Shown here in pieces: positions 57,794-64,000 of a stretch of 64,000 nt of DNA. Numbering within the stretch: the stretch's first letter is position 1; each line of letters opens with the position of its first letter. The DNA is from Listeria cornellensis FSL F6-0969. Its GTDB lineage: Bacteria; Bacillota; Bacilli; Lactobacillales; Listeriaceae. The position numbers and the translations under genes were made by a program. The notes under the pieces were generated by a model. It did not search any database. It saw nothing but the letters and a program-made list of their open reading frames with translations, and was not told the origin of the DNA. Where the stretch lies: positions 1 through 64,000 of the forward strand of contig NZ_AODE01000028.1 in assembly GCF_000525855.1 (NCBI RefSeq), read 5' to 3'.

Positions 57794-58015
57794 ATGACTA
57801 CTATCACATTTTGCGTTTCTGATGAAGAAAAAGAATTTATCCAAAGAATGGCCGATTTTAACGGAATATCCATATCTGAACTTAGTCGAAACCAAATTCT
57901 AGAAAGCCTAGAAAATCAAATCGACTTAGACTTATACAAAAAAGCACTGCCCGCAGATTATGTGAAAGATGAAAGTATCTCTCTTCAAGAGATGAAAAAG
58001 GTACTTGATGTATGA
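57794..58015 (+). CDS. RHH-type antitoxin-like protein (DUF6290/RelB-like), no toxin partner
   Basis: 73 aa. ITFCVSDEEKEFIQRMADFNGISISELSRNQILESLENQ is a ribbon-helix-helix DNA-binding domain; the C-terminal part (LDLYKKALPADYVKDESISLQEMKKVLD) is the toxin-neutralising type segment. Ribosome site AAGGAGTCG. In such pairs a RelE toxin gene follows at once; here an ATG just after the stop codes for only eight residues before TAA. So it appears to be a lone antitoxin. The gap 57505-57793 shows no gene. Confidence 0.8.
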   Translation: MTTITFCVSDEEKEFIQRMADFNGISISELSRNQILESLENQIDLDLYKKALPADYVKDESISLQEMKKVLDV

Positions 58016-58046
58016 ATGATGGCTATCATGAAAGATAACTAAAATG

Positions 58047-58079
58047 AAGCCCCCATCTCAAGCCAGGGATAGGGGCTTT
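58047..58079 (+). terminator. Terminator after the antitoxin-like gene
   Basis: AAGCCCCCATC and GGGATAGGGGCTT pair around CTCAAGCCA, followed by TTATTC. Confidence 0.8.
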
Positions 58080-58141
58080 ATTCATTCATTCCATCTCTGA
58101 TATAGCGCAGAATACACGTTTCGAATTACGAAGCATCCTAC

Positions 58142-58771
58142 CTATTTCCGTTTTAATTGCAAATAGGCCCCCATATAGATATTTGCATAATCCAGATCAT
58201 ATGGAGCATCCCAATTTGGATCTATCCAACCTTTCATATCCTCGTATTCCGGATGATTGGGATTGGACATGACATGATGAATTTCTGCGTAACCAGGTGG
58301 GCCCCCACAATCCTCGATAGGATAACCACCCTCAAAAGATAACACTTCTGGATAATTAACTTCATAATTGTCTTTTATTTCTACTACCTGAATATCATGA
58401 ATCCAATCGTCACCAAAATCATAGACATACTGAAAAACCATTCCTTTTTCCAGATACTGATCAATCTTCGCCCTAGGCTTACGAATCTTTAATTTTGCTA
58501 AAAAAGGATTCGGCATTTTCGCTAAATCTTTCACAGATAGCGTTTGATAATATTTTTGTTGCGCCTTCATATCATCATAAACCATATCATCTAAAATTTG
58601 TGTTTGCGCCTCGTCTAAAATAAATTCATAAAGATGAGAATCCTCCCATCCCATGGCTGCCTGAATCACACGGTGTAATTGTTCAAAAGTAATTTCTGCT
58701 GGCAAAATAACGCGCCGACTTATCCCTGGCTCGCAATCTCGTAATGTAATATCTAATAAGTATGCCTTCAT
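58142..58771 (-). CDS. Plasmid pRiA4b ORF-3 family protein
   Basis: 209 aa. The fold marks are clear: LDITLRDCEPGISRRVILPAEITFEQLHRVIQAAMGWEDSHLYEF at the N-terminus and FQYVYDFGDDWIHDI near residue 115, then EDCGGPPGY. Found on plasmids, transposons and chromosomes of many bacteria; molecular function unknown. Monocistronic in an AT-rich accessory region. Confidence 0.9.
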   Translation of the reverse strand: MKAYLLDITLRDCEPGISRRVILPAEITFEQLHRVIQAAMGWEDSHLYEFILDEAQTQILDDMVYDDMKAQQKYYQTLSVKDLAKMPNPFLAKLKIRKPRAKIDQYLEKGMVFQYVYDFGDDWIHDIQVVEIKDNYEVNYPEVLSFEGGYPIEDCGGPPGYAEIHHVMSNPNHPEYEDMKGWIDPNWDAPYDLDYANIYMGAYLQLKRK

Positions 58772-58923
58772 CTTGCACCTCTTTCTAAATAATATATATT
58801 AGATATAGTATATCATAGATGGTTATTTCCTTTAACGTGTAAAAATGGCATCTTTGAGTAATCTGAAAACCATTGGGCTGCGACGTTTTTGGATCATGAA
58901 AATCAGTTCACTTAATATTATAT

Positions 58924-59340
58924 TCAGTTAGCATGCTTATTCTTAAAATCTCCATTTAAGATTCTTTCTCTAAGCTGCATAACTTTTTCTTCTATTGAAT
59001 CACGAGTAATACGGAAATCTTCAATCGGACCACCACTTGGATCATCTAAACCCCAGTCTTCTCTATAATTAGCTGGCACATATGGGCATTCCACTCCACA
59101 CCCCATAGTAATCAAAATATCAAGCTTTTGAGGCATATCTTTTAATAATTTTGGATACTGATCTGAGGTATCCATCCCAACTTCACTCATAACCGCTACT
59201 GCTAACGGCTTTACTTCGGGATAATCTTCCGTACCCGCAGAGTAAATTTCACTAATATCACTTAATAATTTATTCCCCCATGCTTCCGCCATCTGTGAAC
59301 GGCAAGAATTGTGAATACAGATAAACGCAATTTTCATCAT
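58924..59340 (-). CDS. arsC: Arsenate reductase, thioredoxin-coupled (ArsC-like)
   Basis: 138 aa. Low-molecular-weight phosphatase loop CIHNSCRS near the N-terminus (CX5R; Cys of the nucleophile) and the shuttle pair in GCGVECPYVPA, which marks the thioredoxin-dependent ArsC family. DWGLDDPSGG carries the catalytic-type Asp. No arsB or arsR is next to it, so it may act alone or with efflux elsewhere. Confidence 0.88.
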   Translation of the reverse strand: MMKIAFICIHNSCRSQMAEAWGNKLLSDISEIYSAGTEDYPEVKPLAVAVMSEVGMDTSDQYPKLLKDMPQKLDILITMGCGVECPYVPANYREDWGLDDPSGGPIEDFRITRDSIEEKVMQLRERILNGDFKNKHAN

Positions 59341-59464
59341 TATTTAAGCACCTCTTCATTATTTTAAATTGTTGCTGAATACTTTATTCCTAGTATATAT
59401 ATTCTTGTTTTCTACTAGATTAATGTTTAATTCCATCATTGATTACCATCAGTGGCTCTGTGCT

Positions 59465-59830
59465 TTATTGTATATTTGGCAAATTTTCTTCTACAGCAAT
59501 GCAATAAGACTCAATTTTTTGAAGAAGTCCACTGTCATTAAAAGTATATATATCACACGCATTGATACAAGATATTTCATCATTTTTATCAAAAACCGCC
59601 AGTCCGTTTATGACAACCTGATGATTTTCCATAATTATATTTTTGATAGTGAATTTTGTAGTGACTGATTTAAAATACACACTTGTTTTCTCGCATTTAC
59701 TAATTACACTTTCTACTCCTGCTATAGTATCTTCACCAACAATATTCCATTCGATGGAGTCGGATAAGTATGAATATATTTCCTCAAAACGCCCTATTGA
59801 AAATGATTCAGCAACTAGCTGTTTATTCAC
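59465..59830 (-). CDS. NTF2-like / SnoaL fold protein
   Basis: 121 aa. RFEEIYSYLSDSIEWNIVGEDTIAGVESVISKCE with a following beta sheet (KFTIKNIIMENHQVVINGLAVF, ISCINACDIYTFNDSGLLQKIESY) fits the NTF2-like fold. No catalytic residues can be assigned. Single gene. Confidence 0.75.
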   Translation of the reverse strand: MNKQLVAESFSIGRFEEIYSYLSDSIEWNIVGEDTIAGVESVISKCEKTSVYFKSVTTKFTIKNIIMENHQVVINGLAVFDKNDEISCINACDIYTFNDSGLLQKIESYCIAVEENLPNIQ

Positions 59831-60025
59831 TAAACAAAACCTCCTATTGTCCTCTGATTGATACCCTATACCGTATTATACATAATTAGCAATATTTTGC
59901 CTAGTCTATTCACCTTCAAACGAAGCGCTTACATGTATCCGAGAGCAGAAAATCACTTTTCTTGGGTTAATTCATTGGATATAGGTAAAAAAATTCATGA
60001 TAATTCTGCAGAACTTGATTTTTAA

Positions 60026-60169
60026 ATGTTAAGAAAGCTGCTATACCAAGTCAAGTATATCAAGCCTGAACTATACTTTAGAACCCGAAAAAAGTTTTTT
60101 TACGACAAGTACTACTATAAAGATACAACAATAAAATTAGATATTGATTGCGTAAATAATTATCTTTAA
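60026..60169 (+). CDS. Possible short gene, 47 aa
   Basis: An AT-rich open frame coding for a basic, Tyr-rich peptide (MLRKLLYQVKYIKPELYFRT...KLDIDCVNNYL). No ribosome site is visible, and just before it another short frame (MYPRAENHFSWVNSLDIGKK...) ends, so this may be debris of a larger broken gene. The surrounding gap 59831-60219 has nothing else I can support. Confidence 0.2.
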   Translation: MLRKLLYQVKYIKPELYFRTRKKFFYDKYYYKDTTIKLDIDCVNNYL

Positions 60170-60219
60170 TCAGTGGAATTGATCCCGTCTACACCGTTTT
60201 ATACAATAATTCGGACTCA

Positions 60220-60556
60220 TCAGCCAATTTTCAGATCTAAAAGGAAACCTTTTTTGTCATGCGTACTTGATAGCATTTGACAACATGTCATATTCTCCTT
60301 TCTTTCTTGCACATAAAATGTCGCGTTTTTGTATTCAATAAACCGGACTAGCGCTAGGAAAAGATCATCCGCAGAATGATGACTAAATTTTTTATTTGCA
60401 CATCCAACTGAAAAAATCTCCATCACGATTAAAGACTAAATCAAAAACAGCCACATCTTCTCTATACTCAAAAAAAGAATTAATTTCCGACCGTATCCCA
60501 ACTTCATATTCATGATTAATATTTTTCGCCAACTCCAAAACATCGTCTCTATCCAA
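60220..60556 (-). CDS. Immunity-like hypothetical protein (frameshift)
   Basis: 111 aa after removing one base from A6 60411-60416 (T run on the coding strand). It then reads from a TTG start at 60556 (GGGGGAA upstream) through DRDDVLELAKNINHEYEVGIRS, FDLVFNRDGDFSVGCANKKFSHH and HSADDLFLALVRFIEYKNATF. Small, acidic, no signal. Last of the series of small genes behind the polymorphic toxin, so an orphan immunity protein is likely. Family not recognised. Confidence 0.55.
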
Positions 60557-60592
60557 ACTTGATTTCCCCCTTTAAAAATACTAATCAACGTC

Positions 60593-61104
60593 TCAATAGT
60601 AATTATCAAAATAAATCCGAACTATCTCGTCTATTTCTTCACATAGCCCCGCATTCTCAGGAAGATACGCTAAAAAGAAATGATACACATCCTCATTCTT
60701 AGATCTAGCCAACAAGACAAACAATGATTTCGTCAATATCATATCTTTCCTTAAATATTCTAAATGAAAGTAGCCCAATAATAGTACCGTATCAATTTCC
60801 TCAGTTCTTGATGCTAAAATCCCAGAAAAATGCACTTCATATCATCAGAATAATCATCACAACAAATAAAATCTACCAAATCTTCTTTCGAGCAATCTTT
60901 CTCATAAATCCCTTGCATTACCCTCATCAAATTTTCTCTAGCTTGATTATTATCATTATAATAATCCTCATAAAAACTGGGATAAGCAATCAAATTATGT
61001 ACATACTCATTTTCGCCTCGCTGTAATACATAACCAGTAAGATCCTCATTGATAACCTTAAAATCAGTCGTTTCATACACCGACAGAGCACCAGCATCAT
61101 CCAC
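60593..61104 (-). CDS. Immunity-like hypothetical protein (frame broken near 60825)
   Basis: Two overlapping frames meet near 60814-60835. The first gives VINEDLTGYVLQRGENEYVHNLIAYPSFYEDYYND...DDYSDDMK; the second continues HFSGILASRTEEIDTVLLLGYFHLEYLRKDMILTKSLFVLL. Joined by a one-base change they make about 170 aa; here one base is missing rather than added. Alternatively two genes overlap, the second starting at GTG. Not recognised; part of the immunity-gene series. Confidence 0.5.
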
Positions 61105-61128
61105 TATTTTATATGATTGAAAAGTACT

Positions 61129-61155
61129 CCAAGAGAGCTATTATTACTCTCTTGG
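61129..61155. repeat. Intergenic hairpin, copy 1
   Basis: CCAAGAGAG and CTCTCTTGG form a perfect 9-bp stem with a 9-nt loop, then GTTTGTTTTC on the plus strand. A near-copy lies at 61674-61703. It separates two immunity-like genes. Confidence 0.7.
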
Positions 61156-61207
61156 TTTGTTTTCGCATAAAGATATTTATAAAAACATCTTTGTTAAATT
61201 AATTTGA

Positions 61208-61639
61208 CTAATCATCCTTACCATATCCAGAAAGTAAGGTTTCTAAAGGATCATTAATAAACCTGTATGCTTGGGATTTCTTTATTTCTTGCGCAATATC
61301 TACCAAACTCGGTTTCACATGGCACCCGTTTACCATTAATACAGCATCATTAATTTTTATAAAATTAATGATTGTTGATAAATGCTTTTTGGTTAAGTTT
61401 CGCAAATCCAATTTGACATGAATATCTGATAGGTTATTGTCATCATAGAAAAATTCAATGCATGTCTCATCAATTTTTCCATATTGACATATATCCCCCG
61501 TCCAACTAGGTTCTTTAGGTAATATTTCTTCTAAATATTGTAATGATTCTATAGAAATTATGTTCCTTTTCCATGCTCCTTCCTTATGATTTTTTTCTTT
61601 CTCAGGAATAACATCAAACTCAAATTGCCATATTGCCAT
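61208..61639 (-). CDS. Immunity-like hypothetical protein, 143 aa
   Basis: A soluble protein starting MAIWQFEFDVIPEKEKNH with a mixed alpha/beta pattern (DETCIEFFYDDNNLSDIHVKLDLRNLTKKHLSTIINFIK) and no signal. The WQFEFDVIP N-terminus is typical in look of polymorphic-toxin immunity families, but I do not recognise it by name. Flanked on both sides by the repeated hairpin. Confidence 0.65.
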   Translation of the reverse strand: MAIWQFEFDVIPEKEKNHKEGAWKRNIISIESLQYLEEILPKEPSWTGDICQYGKIDETCIEFFYDDNNLSDIHVKLDLRNLTKKHLSTIINFIKINDAVLMVNGCHVKPSLVDIAQEIKKSQAYRFINDPLETLLSGYGKDD

Positions 61640-61673
61640 TTTAATCCCCCATTAGTAAATCATCTATATGTAT

Positions 61674-61703
61674 GCCAAGAGAACTGTTAGTGTTTCTCTT
61701 GGC
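61674..61703. repeat. Intergenic hairpin, copy 2
   Basis: GCCAAGAGAA and TTCTCTTGGC form a perfect 10-bp stem with loop CTGTTAGTGT, then TTGTTTC. It matches copy 1 in arms, loop length and the TTGTTT tail. Confidence 0.7.
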
Positions 61704-61776
61704 TTGTTTCACATGATAGGCCTACAAGAATTTAGATATAAAACAGTCTAAATTACACACTATCATCTCAATAAAA

Positions 61777-62314
61777 CTAATCTTCAAAATTATATAATAC
61801 TCCTAAGTTTTTTATTGCATTGTACTCTTCGATAAAATTGTCCATACCACTCAATTCATTAACATCATAGCCTGAGAACAACAATGCTCCTCGGACATTA
61901 CTCAGTAGCTGTTTCCATTCATTCATGAATTTTTCAGATTCCATAGTAATGCTTGTTTTTTGCATTCAACAATTCCACCGTATCCCTTACAACTGTTTCC
62001 CAAAAAGCCACTACAGTGATTACATCATTTTCCCATACTATATCCCATGTACATGCAAATGTATTTGATGGCCATCTGATTTGCAATTCTCCTGAGGATG
62101 ATGATCTTATACTATTTATCATTTTAATTATATCATCCATCATACAGCTTATATCATATTTGTATGATAAAGGAACATATATATGATTCCAGATTAGAAT
62201 TGCATCTTCTGTAAGCATCGGGAATATTGTTTCTATAGCAGTCGATAGATCATAATCATCATCTTCAAAAGCCCCAGTTTTTCGTGGTGTATTTGCTTGA
62301 ATAAAAAAATCCAT
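61777..62314 (-). CDS. Immunity-like hypothetical protein, 178 aa (frameshift)
   Basis: The frame breaks in T6 (61956-61961); with five the reading goes DTVELLNAKTSITMESEKFMNEWKQLLSNVRGALLFSGYD and ends YNFED. N-terminus MDFFIQANTPRKTGAFEDDDYDLSTAIETIFPM. Soluble, acidic. Second gene behind the toxin. Not recognised; probable immunity protein by position. Confidence 0.6.
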
Positions 62315-62430
62315 AATTTTATCATCTCCTTAATTTAAGCTTAAGGCATATCGTCATTATCGTCTCTTTTAGCAAATGGGATTAGTTTTCTATTTGGATA
62401 CCTTTGTTTTAAGTCATATGATGCTCTTAT

Positions 62431-62835
62431 CTAGGAGTAAATATATAAATCTACTCCTATCTCAGCTTTTATTAGATCGGCAAAGCGAATCAGATCACTA
62501 TTAAAATGTATGGCTGGTTTTGAATTATTCTCTATCTTTATAGTAATTATAAAAGCATATTCTAAGTTGTATGTTTCTCTCATGCTTTGCAACGCATCTT
62601 TTTTTGATTCTAGCATAATTGTTATTTTAGATAGTTGCTCATTAACATCAAATGACTCTTCAAAATTAGTCCCTATTGACCAACTCCCCGTCCGCCTATT
62701 CTTTTGTTTGTTTGCTATTTGCTCTCCTTTACGCCAAGCTTCATCAGGATTAATTTGCATTAATCCTGATATAATTTCTGGTTCCAAATAGTCTCCCTCT
62801 GCGACAAATTCTGCCTTAACGGTTGTTTTACTCAA
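62431..62835 (-). CDS. DUF4279 protein, probable cognate immunity protein
   Basis: 134 aa. GDYLEPEIISGLMQINPDEAWRKGEQ, RRTGSWSIGTNFEESFDVNEQLSKI and PAIHFNSDLIRFADLIKAEIGVDLYIY match the DUF4279 pattern (GDxxxPxxIxxLLxIxPxxxWRKG... SWS...DVxEQL). DUF4279 proteins are common next to contact-dependent and polymorphic toxins. It starts 33 bp after the toxin stop, the usual place for the cognate immunity gene. Confidence 0.78.
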   Translation of the reverse strand: MSKTTVKAEFVAEGDYLEPEIISGLMQINPDEAWRKGEQIANKQKNRRTGSWSIGTNFEESFDVNEQLSKITIMLESKKDALQSMRETYNLEYAFIITIKIENNSKPAIHFNSDLIRFADLIKAEIGVDLYIYS

Positions 62836-62868
62836 TTGAATACCTCCTAAATCCAGTTTGGGCTATTA

Positions 62869-64000
62869 TTACTTAATGTATTCGCCAGTCGGAATACCCT
62901 CACCTTTTCCACCTTTTCTGTAAACCCATAATTGTCCAGTATCCTTGTCAATATAAATATCATACTGTGCTATATTCTTTTTCCCTACTACATCTTGTTT
63001 GACTTCATGAGCATCAATTCCGTTTTGTTTCAAATAATTGTCCTTTGCCATTTTTATGTTTGTTGGATTACTAGTTTTTGATTTTCCTGACCCACTCTTA
63101 ATATTAGAAATGAGATCTCTACCATCACTAATAAGGTTTTTAAATCCACTTGTGGTTAATGCCGCACTTCCTGTAGTAAGGGCTAGCCCGCCAGCGCTTA
63201 CTGTCCCAATGGATAAGCCCCCACTTGGAACCGCTGCAACTGCACCTCCACCTGTTAGCGTCAAACCAGCTGTCATTCCTACATTCCCTATAAGAATACT
63301 GCCAAGGTCTGTTAAGACTTTTCCGATGTGATAGAGATTGTTGTCTTTATTAACCTCTTCATTTTTACCGATTGTCCCGACAATTCCAAAGGTTCCATTA
63401 CTTGCTAGGCCATCGACAATACCTGTACTCAGTGGTGCAATGCCTTTACAGACGGATGTCCATACTTTTTGTAGGCGTATTTGATGTGCAATTTGGTTTT
63501 TGACTAGTTTTTTTGATTGTTGGGCTGGTTTTTATTTTTGCTATGGTCTTCCCTACGTATTTACCTGCTTTTTTCGGTACAGATTTAACAAGGCTTTTTC
63601 CTTTAGCAAGCATGCTTTTACCAACTTTTTTGAATGTTTGTATGGTCTTTTTCACGGAGCGTTTTGATTTTTTTTTATTTTTTTTCTGGGTGATTTTTTT
63701 TTGCTTTTTTTGTATATTTTTTTTCGCTGCTTTTCCAATTTGCTTGATCGATTTTGTGGCAGTTTTTTTTGAATTTCTTCACCGCGCGTTTGACTTTTGT
63801 CACTGCTTTTTTTCGCGGCACGTTTGATTTTTTTTGTAGACTTTTTTTAGCCGCTCGCTTGATTTTCTTGATGACGCGCTTCACTTTTTTTAACGGTTTT
63901 CTTGATAGCTTTCTTGACTTTTTTTCACCGCTTTTTTTAATGCTCTTGCCGAGTTTCTTCGCTGCTTTTTTTGGCTTTGTTTTTGAGTTTCTTCCCTTTT
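62869..64000 (-). CDS. 3' part of a polymorphic toxin with Lys-rich segment (5' end outside window; frameshifts)
   Basis: Reading the minus strand from the right edge: a segment of about 150 residues that is over one third lysine (repeats such as KRVIKKIKRAAKK), then KKTIQTFKKVGKSMLAKGKSLVK, KNQIAHQIRLQKVWTSV, a Gly/Ala-rich hydrophobic pre-toxin region (IVDGLASNGTFGIVG, GNVGMTAGLTLTGGGAVAA), and a C-terminal tip with NGIDAHEVKQDVVG, QYDIYIDKDTGQLWVYRKGG and GEGIPTGEYIK. The tip resembles a polymorphic toxin family (type 33 as I recall). The frame breaks at T7 63508-63514 and repeatedly in the A-rich lysine region. The N-terminal secretion domain (LXG would be expected in Listeria) is not in view. 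Confidence 0.7.

Overview
The window looks like chromosome of a Listeria sensu lato species (Bacillota, moderate GC). The basis is the 16S 5' end with its long Listeria-like rrn leader, a gene order around perR, gsaB, mutY, fabL, recX, mprF, rlmCD, map and mreB and around the LevR/PTS and gltBD-gltC loci that matches Listeria as I remember it, a CRISPR repeat close to the Listeria type I-B repeat, and DUF1433 lipoproteins. The species cannot be named from sequence alone.

Layout. 1-660: 5' end of a 16S gene running off the left edge, with two tandem rrn promoters. 0.7-27 kb: housekeeping core. It holds peroxide sensing (perR), haem (gsaB), an HxlR/nitroreductase pair, ntdP-type phosphatase, fabL-mutY, yfhP, yfhJ-recX, yfhF, mprF and vanZ, rlmCD, yihY, map, flavodoxin, ampS, an MFS transporter and two tandem MreB paralogues. 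27-38.6 kb: CPBP protein, lipoprotein, tRNA-Arg(CCT), YhgE/Pip, then a sigma-54 PTS operon (IIB-IIC-IIA-MupG-like) with its LevR-family activator. 38.8-45.2 kb: a secreted metzincin operon, a DECD-box helicase, and a CMD-phosphatase-oxidoreductase operon behind a MerR-type 19-bp-spacer promoter.

45.3-50.3 kb is the most unusual stretch. A reverse-domain lipase toxin locus of TslA type (lipase, small helical partner, DUF1433 lipoprotein) lies between two decayed CRISPR repeats and an 18-spacer CRISPR array with no cas genes in view. The same 23-bp truncated repeat flanks the cassette on both sides. 50.3-57.5 kb: gltD-gltB with divergent gltC and a GltC box. 57.8-64 kb: AT-rich accessory DNA with a lone RHH antitoxin, pRiA4b-ORF3 protein, ArsC, NTF2-like protein, and a series of immunity-like genes behind the 3' part of a polymorphic toxin that runs off the right edge.

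Two features cut across the window. First, about 20 reading frames are broken, nearly always by one extra base in a homopolymer, while the protein continues perfectly in the next frame. This looks like assembly or sequencing error, so I annotate these as genes with a frameshift, not as dead genes. Second, a structured intergenic repeat of about 115-125 bp occurs three times (one copy near 6.7 kb, two in tandem near 33.9 kb), with compensatory changes in its central hairpin.
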